Positions 20,508-30,477 of a stretch of DNA of 64,000 nt are shown in pieces. The stretch is from Microglena sp. YARC (Eukaryota > Chlorophyta > Chlorophyceae > Chlamydomonadales > Chlamydomonadaceae): the NCBI GenBank assembly GCA_022414725.1, contig CM039465.1, positions 21,538,201 to 21,602,200 of the forward strand, given 5' to 3'. The stretch's first letter is position 1. Each line of letters begins with the position of its first letter. The position numbers and the translations under genes were made by a program. The notes under the pieces are model-generated. The model was not told where the DNA came from. It did no database searches and worked only from the letters and a program-made list of their open reading frames with translations.

Positions 20508-23500
20508 CGATGCAACTTCCGCGAGGACCTCCCGCCATTTTGAGAAACTCCATGACATGGATGGTCTTTCCTGGACGCGCGGGATGCGCAGTATCATTCT
20601 TAGCGATGGCTGCGACCAATCCTTCCAACGGAGGAACGGCTCCTCTTGATGATTGGCTAGACGTTTGTGCACCAGCTGCCTCTGCTAGCGGTCATGAGAG
20701 TCCTTCCGCCATCGTGGAAGTAACCCCCCCCGGTCATTCCTCCATCTTCTCTTCTTTTTTTCCTCCCCTGCCGTCTGTCGCCTCCTCCCGTCTGTCGTAG
20801 ATGACTGTGACGTGCAGACTCAAGTCGGCGACTAGCCTGGACATCGGTGGAGATACCCCGTCTTCGTCTGCTCGCGTCCTTGACGTCGCTAACCTTTCTC
20901 CGGTGTTTGAGGCTCTGCCTGCATACCGGAGGTTGCCAAGCCGACCAAGCTCCCTGCTGATGTCTACGTCGTCTTTGCCCCCTTTGCTCTGCCCAGCCGA
21001 CGGTCGGCTCCTGGCATGAGCTTGCGCTCTAGTGGCTATGTGCTACCTTCTGGAGAAATTTTTCGATCAAACTGGCGGATCGCCGGCACTGCCGTAGGGT
21101 TCGCCAGAGGAGGACGACCTACGCGTCGGGACCTGGAGATTCTGGAGGTGGTAGGAGGCAGGGGGGTATGGTCAGCACCACTACGGGTGCTGCTCCCTCT
21201 ACCCCCCAACCGGGTGAGTCGAGCGATAGAGGGGGGGACTTGAGATTGACTGATCATCGACGGCGGGATATTAGGACCTTTACATGCCTCGGCTCTGCTC
21301 TTCGCATCCTAGCGATAAATGTTCGAATTCTGCCCTTGCGATTTGCGATTTTCTGCCATTGGTGCGATTTTCTGCACCAGGTGCGACTTGCTGCACTGTC
21401 AGTCTCGTCTCCTTTTTTCCCATACCTCAAATCTCGACTTCGACCTAACGCTTCCCACCTTCTGTGATCCCAGGTCTCGCAGCGCCGGACTTCGCCCATG
21501 CTACAGGCCGCAGTGGACGGCGTCCTGGCCCTAGTCCAGCGGCCGTGGAGGATCTTTGGCATGATATCTTGGTGGATATTTTTTCTCTCTTAGGCTCCTT
21601 GTGACCCCTGGGTGCGTTCCGTGGTTCGTCAGAGGTTACTACTTTGTCTTCCCGTGCCCCTGGTTCCCCCCTTAGGTGTATGCCTTAGCTACGTGAGTTT
21701 GGGTTCAAGTGTTTGAGTTCTGATAGGGCTTAGGAATTTTTAGTTAAGTGGTATAGAGGCATGGTTTGATCTCGATTAGTTGGGGCATGCATGAGTTGTT
21801 GATGATGACACTGCTCAGCATGGTGCTAGTGTGTTATCTTTGCAATCGCGTGTTCATCTAGGGAGACAAGACTCCTTCGGAGCTTTTCTTTGGGGTTGCA
21901 CCTGATGTGTCGTTGTTGCGTTTGTTTGGTTGCCCTTGCTATGTAATCTTAGTATTGGGCAGTCACGCAACAAGCTAGTTAGAAAGGCATTATTTGGTAG
22001 ACTGGTTGGGTATTCCCTGGTGAGTAAGGGTTATTATATTTGGGTTTCCAATGTTGCGCCAGTTAGTAGTGAGTAGTGATGTACTCTCTATCTCCAGTTC
22101 AGTTCTAAACTGTCTTTCTGGGTTCTCCCATTAGTATGGGTCCCCGTGCCCGCTTGCATCCCTCCTGTCATCAAACGGTGATATGTTATGTGTTACGGTA
22201 ATTCCCTACGCCCTTTAACAACCCCAATTGTTGTTGGCTGGCCTGGCTGGATGTATCATTGTTGCATTCTAGACCAGGGCCTGATCTTGCTGTATTGTGT
22301 GTGAAGTTTTAGAGCGGGTGGGAGTTGGATATCCAACTATAATCTTAGCCGAATCTCAGGGGGTCGCCAGGCCCTCCTCTGTGCCACGTTTTTAGCGGTG
22401 AAGCTTTAGGATTTAGACAGCCTTCGATCATAGTGGTACCTGGATCAGGTCCATTGACTAATAGTCGCCAACCTCCGACCACCTCGGATGGCTCGCGGGT
22501 GTCGATAATTCCGACGCCTCCGGTCGTCCCTGGTGGATTACTCGGGTCAAGCCCATGTGATGATGTAGCCGTTGCCGAATGGGTAAGTGATGATCTTGAA
22601 CACTGGTCTAGCTTGATACTGCGTATGGCTGGGGTGTTACAGTCAACCCAGGATTCATTGTTTTAGGTGCTGCTGGTTTCTCATACGTAGGTTAACATGG
22701 CCCTATGTGTGAGTGCCTATTCCTCAGCACCTCCTAGACTGACTTATAGGGTAGTCTAGATTGGTGGAGCGTTACGACGCTTTGTTTAGGCAGCTTCCTT
22801 TCAGCTGTCTTTCTTGGTTTTGGTGGAAGGTGGTACTTAATTCAGACCACCGTTATAGCGTCTTGATGGTTTCTGACTCTTAGTTCCATAGGCAGATGGT
22901 TCGTTCGGTGGAGCTCATCATAGATTAGCTATTTCTTTTTTACTCCACACTGTTTTTAGATCACCAGCCCCTCATGTGATTGGAACTTTTTGTGGAGTGT
23001 AGTAGTTGTTTCCCTTCGGATTTTACTGTGAATTGGTGGGCTGGGTAATCCTGCAGTTGTACTTGCAGATGTACCGCCGCTCACCTCTTTCTTGTTCTTC
23101 CGAGTGTATTTGAAGCGCCCTTTCATTCCTTCCTTTGCAGTAAATTCTTTGAAGTCCTTTTTTCTGCGTTTCCTATTTTTCAGGTGGACAATAGGTTTTA
23201 TGTACTATGGCTGTACATCTACCCTTCTATTGTTCATTGAACTGTGTTTCCTTTGTTGGTTACAAGTTTCTTGAAAATTTTAACTTCGCATCCTTTGGAT
23301 TTTTTCAGTTGCTGCAGGTTTGGTTTGCTTTAGTAAGGCGCTTGGTTTGTCTTGAGTGCACGAGTTCTTTGCGGTGCGATACCCACCTCTTAGACTGTTT
23401 TTCGTTAGTGCCGTAGCTGGGGATTTATGATAATTAACTTTCATACATCTTCTTACTTCCATCTTTGAGTGAGAAACCAGTTCATCATGGTTTTTTCATC

Positions 23501-24152
23501 CCAACCTAGTCATGAATTCTATGCTAAGAATAGTTTTTAAGGTAGTGGATTTTTCCATCGACTTTTTTTTTTTCCATCGTAGTCTTTAGTGTCCTCTTGT
23601 CTGCGTCCTTTAGGTTTTGATTCTCTCGTGTGATGCTCTCACACGATATTTCAATCCGTCTCTTTGGTTATCATTGATTGGCGTTAGGTTCCTATTCCCG
23701 GATCGGGTTTTCTATACCGTTGTTCCCCAACTTTGATATACGATTTTTTCAGTCTTCTCTTTAGGTTAAGTTCTCGGTTCTTTCAGTCACCGTTGTTCCC
23801 CTTCCTTTGGTATTAGGATTGATTTCTGTTTGGCCTCCCTGTGATTTTCTGGTTTGGTGCCTACTATTCTGGATGAATAGTATTTTTGCGCTTACCATGG
23901 ATGGTTACATTTCCATTTTGGTCTCAGCTCAGCTCGGTATGAACCAAGTTTTTTGCTGCTACATTTTCGGAGTACTACAGTGGTTTTTGGTTCATCCTTT
24001 CTCATCCTTTTATTTTAGACAAGGCTTTCTTCTGGTTTCCTGTTTTTCCGCCGTTCCTTAATAATTTTTGTTTGCTACCAAGTTATGGTTCTATGTCCCC
24101 AGTGCCATAGGTGGAGTACTAGTATTGTATGTCACCTGCGTCATAGGTGGAG
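20508..24152 (+). pseudogene. Copia element 2 Gag-Pol remnants and noncoding filler
   Basis: MQLPRGPPA at about 20510 and GLSWTRGMRSIILSDGCD in another frame match the Gag start of element 1. Near 21860 GDKTPSELFFGVAPDVSLL and RLFGCPCYV match its integrase end. Near 22530 VPGG and DDVAVAEWVSDDLEHWS match its integrase-RT linker. From 22680 on I find no coding match. The last ~450 bp correspond to the 3' untranslated region of element 1, including the doubled ATAGGTGGAG purine tract before the LTR. T-rich runs dominate 22900-24100. Confidence 0.75.
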
Positions 24153-24437
24153 TATCAGCATGAATAGCGGTGCTCTCGCTTGTTTTATGTCTTGGTGACT
24201 CCTTATGTACTCCCTTAGAACTATCGGTCCTGACAGTACTATGTCAGCTTCCCGTAGACTGTGTCATTCTTCATGACACTGTGTACCCTGATCAGGTTCC
24301 AGGCTACCGCCCCTTTCCTCCGCTGGTGTCCCTTTATGGTTCCCCAGTCTTTTGTAATTTTATTCTCGTCTCCGCATTTATAGATTGGCGTGCTGCACAC
24401 ACAAAGTCCACTCTCCGGAGTGTTATCCAAGCTGATA
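24153..24437 (+). repeat. 3' LTR of copia element 2
   Basis: This appears identical to 20188-20472 by eye. Confidence 0.95.
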
Positions 24438-26330
24438 CCTACCAAGCCTAGTACACCAGGCACCTTCCTGCCAAGACAAACTGCCAAAACCTACAGAAGA
24501 CTTAACTACCATATTAAACACATTAAAGCACTCCGAATAGCTTCCAACCACCTTGACCAACAACAATACATGGAACTTAGAAGCACACCTCACACGGCAG
24601 GCACATACTCACCTACCACTAAAATTAAAATACAACAGCACTTTCAAAATTTACTCCTCTCTAACTATTGTCTCTCCTTAACTGCTGATATTAAACAAAG
24701 TATTACAGAATTACGTCACATGCAGGTTGCACTCAAAGAGGAGAGAGCAACCGCCTCCATTAAGAAATTCCGACGCCGCCTCAGTACACAAGCACGACAA
24801 ACTCACAGGTATATTTTCTCTCCTGAAAATCACACACACACACACACTGCTCTACTGGACGCATCCACACACACACTCAGCACTAGCACCCAGGGTCTCC
24901 TGGAAGTTATGACTAAAGATATGGGAAAACTCATGTCACCTCCCACTCCACCCATCTCAGATGACTATACACGACACGCCACCCCCCCTCCATGGGAAAT
25001 ACACACAGACAAATACCACTTGGAAACTCCAGCCAACTCCATACGAAACACTGCCTCTCCCTACACCTTTCTCTCCTCCTCAACCACCTATGCTGACTGT
25101 ATTAGGAAACTCTCTACCAACAAATCCACTGGCCCAGACGGCATACCTAATGAATTACTTATTTGCCTCCCACAGGAAATGCACCTCATCATACACAAAC
25201 TCATGCAGCTAGTATGGATCCTGGGAGAAACACCAGACTGCTGGAAAACCTCACACACAGTCATGCTCTACAAAAAATCAGATCCTTGCTTACCTCAAAA
25301 CTCCCTTGTTACTAACACTATTACTACCTACTCTGAAACCAACCACATTCTTAGCGCCTGCCAAGAAGGTTTCAGAAAAGACAAAAGTACCTATAGACAA
25401 CTCTTGAACCTACTCCACAACATTGAGGACGCTGCCCTCTTCCACCAGGACCTCTATGCTGCCTACTTCGACTTTAGCTCTGCTTTTAACATGATTGATC
25501 ACCAAAAACTTCTCTGCATCATGCACAGCTTGGGTTACACCCACGACACTATAGACACTATTAAAGGAATCTACACAAACTCTACTACACATATTCTCCT
25601 TAACAATACACCTGGCTCCCCCATCCCCATCACTAGGGGCACCATCCAGGGGGATACTCTCTCCCCCCTACTCTTCATTATCTTTCTAGAACCCCTACAC
25701 AGATGGCTCCGTTCTGGGGGACGAGGATACAGAGCAGCATCCCTACCCTCCAAAACAGCAGATGAACACCACACCAGCAGCTTGGGGTATGCTGACGACA
25801 CTGCTGTCCTAACCGGCAGCTCAGAGGACCTTCGCATCCAATGTGGTAAAGTTCAAACTTTTAGCATCTGGTCGGGCATTCCTCTTAACGCCACCAAATG
25901 TGTGGTCAGTGGCAAACTCCACAAATCACACCCCTCTCAACCTACTCACAACAACACTCTCAAACAAAGGCTAGATAAAATTCCACTAGGAAACTCCTAT
26001 GCTACCTACCAGCCGCCTGACCAAGCCTACAAATACTTGGGGGTTCACATCTCACTTACCTTAAATTGGAAAACTCAACTCCACTCTACTATTGAAACCA
26101 TTCACAATAAAGGGCTGAGTATCCTCACCAAAGCTAAAAACAGGGCAACCCCCACCCAATGCTTACGAATAATTTCACAATGTGTCAGAGCAGCTATTAA
26201 ATACCCCATGATAGTAGCTCCCTTCTCACTAACCGACATTCACGTCATTGACAGAGCAGTATTAAAAACAGTTAAAACTCTGTTGCTCCCTTCCCAGATC
26301 TTTTCCGACAAGAGCACTCCACCTCCCTAA
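24438..26330 (+). CDS. LINE reverse transcriptase
   Basis: The frame joins the 19940-20187 frame exactly when copia element 2 and one CCTAC are removed. Fingers and palm motifs are clear: STGPDGIPNELL (25123), HTVMLYKKSDP, QEGFRKDKSTYRQL, AYFDFSSAFNMIDHQKLL with the first catalytic Asp (25459), GTIQGDTLSPLLF (25636), LGYADDTAVL with the catalytic Asp pair (25783), and YKYLGVHISL. Between CLPQN and SLVTNT the family-wide N-(Y/W)-R-P-I segment is absent, an in-frame loss of roughly 15-20 residues that should inactivate the enzyme. A one-base shift at about 26325 moves the thumb region to another frame. Confidence 0.93.
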   Translation, partial: PTKPSTPGTFLPRQTAKTYRRLNYHIKHIKALRIASNHLDQQQYMELRSTPHTAGTYSPTTKIKIQQHFQNLLLSNYCLSLTADIKQSITELRHMQVALKEERATASIKKFRRRLSTQARQTHRYIFSPENHTHTHTALLDASTHTLSTSTQGLLEVMTKDMGKLMSPPTPPISDDYTRHATPPPWEIHTDKYHLETPANSIRNTASPYTFLSSSTTYADCIRKLSTNKSTGPDGIPNELLICLPQEMHLIIHKLMQLVWILGETPDCWKTSHTVMLYKKSDPCLPQNSLVTNTITTYSETNHILSACQEGFRKDKSTYRQLLNLLHNIEDAALFHQDLYAAYFDFSSAFNMIDHQKLLCIMHSLGYTHDTIDTIKGIYTNSTTHILLNNTPGSPIPITRGTIQGDTLSPLLFIIFLEPLHRWLRSGGRGYRAASLPSKTADEHHTSSLGYADDTAVLTGSSEDLRIQCGKVQTFSIWSGIPLNATKCVVSGKLHKSHPSQPTHNNTLKQRLDKIPLGNSYATYQPPDQAYKYLGVHISLTLNWKTQLHSTIETIHNKGLSILTKAKNRATPTQCLRIISQCVRAAIKYPMIVAPFSLTDIHVIDRAVLKTVKTLLLPSQIFSDKSTPPP

Positions 26331-26519
26331 AACAGAGGCAGGACTAGGGGTGCCCTCCCTACTCACTGAATACACCCAGATTACTGCAACAGCCCTCACC
26401 CAGTCCATGAACGACCAAGGTCACCTGGGAATCCTCACTAGAGCTCTCCTTAATAAATCAACTTCCACCATGACCACTCTAGATCCTCTCTCTCTATCCC
26501 GCAAGCAACTTAAGTATAT
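26331..26519 (+). pseudogene. LINE RT thumb region in a shifted frame
   Basis: The frame PKTEAGLGVPSLLTEYTQ to LSRKQLKYICP continues the RT C terminus in a different frame. It meets TAG at 26527. The next open frame (26520) restores the reading, so a short stretch was shifted. Confidence 0.6.
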
Positions 26520-27521
26520 ATGTCCCTAGCCCGCCAGCTGGAAATTATTAAAAAATCTGACATAACAATTTCTTGGAATGACACAGAACTTCTTGACAAA
26601 CTTAACATACACTCTCTTCCTCTCCCTCCACAGGCAATCCCTGTATCACTCATGACTCCATTCCATGACCTGGCCATCTATTCATACCATGACCTGGTCA
26701 CCCCCATGGGAACTCACCTTGTCAGCACTACAGATCTCTCTCTTATCACCTTACACAAAGTTACTAAACACCACAAACGGTCCCTGAACCGCCTCACCGC
26801 TCACCTCTCCTCCCTCCAAACTGTCGCCTCCCCAATACACTCTGACCCACTTCCCCTCTCACACCGACAACTTGCGCCCGGTTACGCAATTGCGCAGAAC
26901 ACAACCGATAACGTTAAATCTCCTGCTTCTATTGAACCCTCCACCCCACCCACCCAGCGTTACCAACCTCACGCCACTGTTACTGACGCAGACTACGAGG
27001 CGGATTCCATTGGGGACCTGGAAGGAAACCAATGGTGGGCGTGGCCCACGCAGACCGAAGGCAGTCACGCGCACCAAGCATGGGGCTGCCCCAGCAGTGA
27101 TGCCACCTGGGCAGCACGCCACTACTTGTGCAAATCCTGGATCCGTCACTCCTCCACCTCTAAATTTTACCGTGCATATAGAATAACTCCCACCTCACAC
27201 CCTGACAGGATCCGCGAGGCCATGACATCCCCCGACAGCAGCGCACCTGCACCACCGGCGCGCCTGCTCCACCTTACCTACGGATCCCAATACAAAGCCC
27301 TGCACATCACGAGCTGGCGGGGGAAGCGCTCCTACAACGACGACAAACTAGTCACTTCCACTGTTGTCCACGTTCAATGGGCCCCAACCATCATGCACAA
27401 CGAACATATCAACTCCTACACACACATGGGATACAGCATTCCACCACAGCACATCTCTTACCTCCACTACCTCCACCATACATTGGAAACCCCAATCTCA
27501 CAATGCGTCTCACCTTGTTGA
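26520..27521 (+). CDS. LINE RT-RNase H spacer, unrecognised domain
   Basis: This frame of 333 codons begins as the tail of the RT region (LARQLEIIKKSDITISW). It crosses a Pro/Thr-rich stretch and then a Trp/His/Tyr-rich segment: WAARHYLCKSWIRHS, then VVHVQWAPTIMHNEHI and SYTHMGYS. The last part has a compact beta-rich look that recalls a chromodomain-like fold, but I cannot assign it. It ends by frameshift near 27490 and continues as SHLVELLGQPAYDQLTHTF in the next frame. No comparable long insert is usual between RT and RNase H in other LINE clades. Confidence 0.6.
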   Translation: MSLARQLEIIKKSDITISWNDTELLDKLNIHSLPLPPQAIPVSLMTPFHDLAIYSYHDLVTPMGTHLVSTTDLSLITLHKVTKHHKRSLNRLTAHLSSLQTVASPIHSDPLPLSHRQLAPGYAIAQNTTDNVKSPASIEPSTPPTQRYQPHATVTDADYEADSIGDLEGNQWWAWPTQTEGSHAHQAWGCPSSDATWAARHYLCKSWIRHSSTSKFYRAYRITPTSHPDRIREAMTSPDSSAPAPPARLLHLTYGSQYKALHITSWRGKRSYNDDKLVTSTVVHVQWAPTIMHNEHINSYTHMGYSIPPQHISYLHYLHHTLETPISQCVSPC

Positions 27522-28191
27522 ACTTTTGGGACAACCAGCATACGACCAATTAACCCACACTTTTAAAAACTACTCCCCCATTAACCACACACCTCAACCC
27601 TAGGAAGGACACCCACCTTACTAACCTTCAACAACAAGGCCAATGGGCCACCTCCCCAGGATTTAATGCTGACAACCACAACCTTGTTCACAAACTTCTG
27701 AAAATTGACACACACGACAGGCACCCAGACTGGGACATTCAACCACCCTCAGCCTACATTATACAAACAGGCATCCTCACCACTCTGGATGACCAATCCA
27801 CACACACACACACCAACGTTTTATATCTTTATAACCCCACTGGTCACTGTCTTGGGCACATTCCCAACGACAGACTAACCTCTCTCAAACAAAACTATGA
27901 CCACTTCAAAAATCACCACCCTACCAAATGGAACCAACTGACCCAAGGAGGAACATACCACACTGACTTAGCTGCCCTCTTCACCAGATACAGAGCTGCT
28001 CCTGCTGCTACCAACACTCTTTCTCCTTTCCTCTACCAAGCAGCAGCTGCTCTGGCATTACTCACCATCGTACTTCTAACCCCCTTAGCTACGACCAAAG
28101 CCTCACCAGCTTCTCTTCTACCAGCCCTGCTGATCAGCTCTTTGGCTCCAACCAAGACCCCTTTCTTACCATCTGGACTGGGGGCTCACTG
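27522..28191 (+). pseudogene. LINE spacer and start of the PCIF1-like domain (frameshifted)
   Basis: Two or three frames are used here. After NHTPQP the frame shifts to LTNLQQQGQWATSPGFNADN and on to HTDLAALFTRYRAAPA. Near 28050 it shifts again to SNPLSYDQSLTSF and DQLFGSNQDPFLTIWTGG, which leads into the 28192 frame. The last segment resembles the region before the catalytic motif in PCIF1-type methyltransferases (ASPLN, then FGS-x-G). Confidence 0.55.
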
Positions 28192-29664
28192 GTGGACATT
28201 CCTAACTCCACGACACAAGCACACCAAGCTCTAAGGTGGGCCCTAGCCAGTGCTGACCATGCTGAAAATACTCTCAGCCCTACCTGCACCCTGATGCTCC
28301 TCCCTGACGACCTTGCTGCCCCTTACAAAACCCTCCTCCACCACTTCTGGATTCACTATATTGACTCCATACCGCAGTCTGAATTTTATACGACCTCTGA
28401 AATTTGGCTTGGCAGCAAATCTCACCCTCCACCCTCCACCCACAAACTACACCTCATCCTTATATGCAACCCCCACAGCCAAGATACCTATTTTCCTAAA
28501 CTCCCAGATTTTATTGACCAATGGACATACTACATGCAAAGCCTCTCCTCATCCTGGGAGCCCTCTACTATCACTCCACCTCCCACTCTTACCGTCTCTG
28601 ACATTGTCATTACTTACCCCCGGAAACTCAAATCTCTTGCCAAAAATCCTTGGCAAACTCCACTCCACCAACACCCTCCTCCCTCTCTTCTTACCACTAC
28701 TCACCCTTGTCTTCACCTAGCTACCCCCTCCTCAGGCCTCCAGGTCTACACAGATGGTAGCCTAATAAAAGGTAAACCAGGGCACCCTAGTAAAATAGGT
28801 GCTGCAGTATATGTCCCGGCTGCAGGACAAAGCTACACCATCAACCATGGGGGAATAGGGGCCACCAAAACTAACAACAGGGCAGAACTGGTAGCCATCC
28901 ACCAAGCCCTTCTCAACATTGACTACGACAAATCCCTTACACTCCATACAGACAGCCTCTGCTCTCTTCAACTTATTAAAAAAATGATTCATGAACCTAC
29001 TACAACAACCCGTTCCATTCATACTGAACTTCTGCAATCAATTCAAAAACACCTCATTCAACGCATCCTGCATGGCTCACACACCACTCTTTGTAAAGTC
29101 CGTTCCCACACAGGTATCCTTGGAAATGACAGGGCAGACATTCTGGCACGCAAGGCAGCTGAGCACCCTGCCTCCACCAATTTTACTGACAACACTGGGG
29201 AAATCCCCCGCCACAATGTCTACTGGCCCACAGTTCAACCTCCTCGCACACCCATGGGAGATATTCCCCCACGCATCCTAGCACCTAACCTTACACAAGG
29301 TATCACCTCTAACCTGCCCACTAGCTGCCACCTTGGCCAACACCCTCTTAAAGGGATTTATGCAACCACCTGGGCTGATAACACTCCCCACCAACTTCCT
29401 CATGCGAGTAACAAATTTTGGACCTCAACCCTTATCCAACATAAAACTAAATTCCACATCCTTAAAGCCCGCTGGGGTGGACTGTGGAACCGTAAACTTG
29501 CATTCCGCTGGAAACTCCCTTATATTACAAGCACTCACCCACCCACGAACTCCCTATGCCCCATTTGCCACACCTGTGAGGACGGAGCGGGCCACATCCT
29601 GGCGGGCTGCACACACCGGACTTTCAAGGGGCTTTATATCAAGAGACATGACGCCGCAGTGTGA
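28192..29664 (+). CDS. LINE PCIF1-like domain, RNase H and CCHC finger
   Basis: This is an open frame of 490 codons. Residues 1-115 continue a PCIF1-like methyltransferase fold (SLVDIPNST where PCIF1 has GSFEANPPF, then TCTLMLLPDD). The usual NPPF is replaced by DIPN, so activity is doubtful. RNase H spans about residues 180-320 with all acidic residues: VYTDGSLIKGK, NNRAELVAIHQAL, LTLHTDSLCS and RSHTGILGNDRADILA. Near residue 455 CPICHTCEDGAGHILAGCTH is a zinc finger that in this clade precedes the RLE, followed by KRHDAAV. The frame ends at TGA 29662, likely a CGA (Arg) changed to TGA, because the same frame continues with RLE sequence. Confidence 0.85.
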   Translation: MDIPNSTTQAHQALRWALASADHAENTLSPTCTLMLLPDDLAAPYKTLLHHFWIHYIDSIPQSEFYTTSEIWLGSKSHPPPSTHKLHLILICNPHSQDTYFPKLPDFIDQWTYYMQSLSSSWEPSTITPPPTLTVSDIVITYPRKLKSLAKNPWQTPLHQHPPPSLLTTTHPCLHLATPSSGLQVYTDGSLIKGKPGHPSKIGAAVYVPAAGQSYTINHGGIGATKTNNRAELVAIHQALLNIDYDKSLTLHTDSLCSLQLIKKMIHEPTTTTRSIHTELLQSIQKHLIQRILHGSHTTLCKVRSHTGILGNDRADILARKAAEHPASTNFTDNTGEIPRHNVYWPTVQPPRTPMGDIPPRILAPNLTQGITSNLPTSCHLGQHPLKGIYATTWADNTPHQLPHASNKFWTSTLIQHKTKFHILKARWGGLWNRKLAFRWKLPYITSTHPPTNSLCPICHTCEDGAGHILAGCTHRTFKGLYIKRHDAAV

Positions 29665-30198
29665 CTCATCCACAAGGCCATTTGCACCGGAGCCCTGGGA
29701 TCCCGCAGAATGATCATGGACGCTGGCAAGGAAGAGGACTTCCCCAGGGGGGTCCTGGGCAAACGTCTCCCTGACTGGTTACGCCCCTCCACTATTACTG
29801 TAGCGGACTGGAAGAGAATGAGACCTGATCTTGCCGTCCTACCTGACATAGACTCTCCTACCTGTATGTCTGATAAAGAACTCTGGGTTCTTGAGCTTGG
29901 ATACTGCTCTGATACCAACCATGCTACTAAGATTATCACTAAACACGCCCAGCATGTTGAATTAGTAAATGGCCTTAGATCGGCTGGATACCTCGTTCAC
30001 TATGAAGTTATCACCGTTGGAACAACTGGTACTATTCCAACCTCTTTTTTGACTTCTATGACCACTCTTGGACTTCAGAGATCATGTGCCCTCAAACTGG
30101 CGGACACAGTCCACTACCACACCATCACTAGCTTTCAGAGTATTTTACAGTGCAGACGTTTTATGGAAGCACACCCCGGGTCGATACCCGGGGACTAG
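29665..30198 (+). CDS. LINE restriction-like endonuclease (RLE)
   Basis: This is the same frame as 28192-29664 after its TGA (first Met 29710). The order finger, RHD, then RPDLAVLPD and ELWVLELGYCSDT fits the PD-(D/E)XK endonuclease of R2/Dualen-type LINEs, which cuts target DNA. The K/R-P-D with a downstream Asp/Glu pair is the catalytic signature. A C-terminal helix-rich part (HVELVNGLRSAGYLVHYEVI) completes the domain, and the frame ends at TAG 30196. Having APE (19046) and RLE in one element is the Dualen hallmark. Confidence 0.82.
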   Translation, partial: LIHKAICTGALGSRRMIMDAGKEEDFPRGVLGKRLPDWLRPSTITVADWKRMRPDLAVLPDIDSPTCMSDKELWVLELGYCSDTNHATKIITKHAQHVELVNGLRSAGYLVHYEVITVGTTGTIPTSFLTSMTTLGLQRSCALKLADTVHYHTITSFQSILQCRRFMEAHPGSIPGD

Positions 30199-30464
30199 CA
30201 CACAGACCGTCCCCCCTCTCAGGTTTTGTCTTGCCAGCTGCATTGTGTCGGTGCTTCCCAACCGGGGTGAAAAACCCCCGTATTAAGCTGCACTGGCATG
30301 ATGTGGCTACGGTGCCTGCCGGTCAGGCATCGGTGGTAATTATTTTTACTGAGATGGCCCTACGGTGACTATAGCTAGCTCCGGCTTACGCTATGGTGTC
30401 CTTAACTTCACGTCCTGTGAGTAACGGTTCTACACGGATGTAACAATTTCAATTTAAATTTCAA
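30199..30464 (+). other. LINE 3' untranslated region
   Basis: This is 266 bp with short inverted segments (for example GGGTGAAAAACCCC) and an end made of AATTTC-like repeats (CAATTTCAATTTAAATTTCAA minus its last base). A short-repeat tail in place of poly(A) is common in several LINE clades. Confidence 0.75.
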
Positions 30465-30477
30465 TGCTCGTACTGCT

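Larger units (their letters stand above)
20188..24437 (+). mobile_element. Ty1/copia element 2, degenerate inside but with identical LTRs
   Basis: The LTRs 20188-20472 and 24153-24437 (285 bp) look identical. They are bounded by a perfect CCTAC duplication (20183-20187 and 24438-24442) and share the TATCAG...CTGATA ends with element 1. The internal region has only traces of Gag (20508-20690), the integrase end (21857-22070) and the integrase-RT linker (22433-22640). RT, YVDD and RNase H are not found. It belongs to the same family as element 1 but to another LTR subfamily, and it must have moved with proteins supplied in trans. Confidence 0.93.
8239..30464 (+). mobile_element. Dualen/RandI-like LINE with two endonucleases, hosting two copia elements
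   Basis: The element is bounded by a perfect 13-bp duplication TGCTCGTACTGCT (8226-8238 and 30465-30477) inside a Ty3 LTR. Without the two copia insertions it is about 11.0 kb. It carries, in order, Josephin-like protease motifs, APE endonuclease, RT, a PCIF1-like domain, RNase H, a CCHC finger and a restriction-like endonuclease (RLE). The Dualen/RandI family of Chlamydomonas is known for combining APE, RLE, RT, RNase H and a cysteine protease, so assignment to that clade is well supported. The 3' end is an AATTTC-type tail, not poly(A). Frameshifts, stops and an RT deletion make this copy inactive. Confidence 0.9.

Noticed and set aside
9600..30200. Endogenous virus instead of LINE for the protease/methyltransferase block
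   Set aside because: APE, LINE-type RT with YADD, RNase H, RLE, a simple-repeat tail and a 13-bp TSD all fit a non-LTR retrotransposon; no capsid or viral structural gene is seen.
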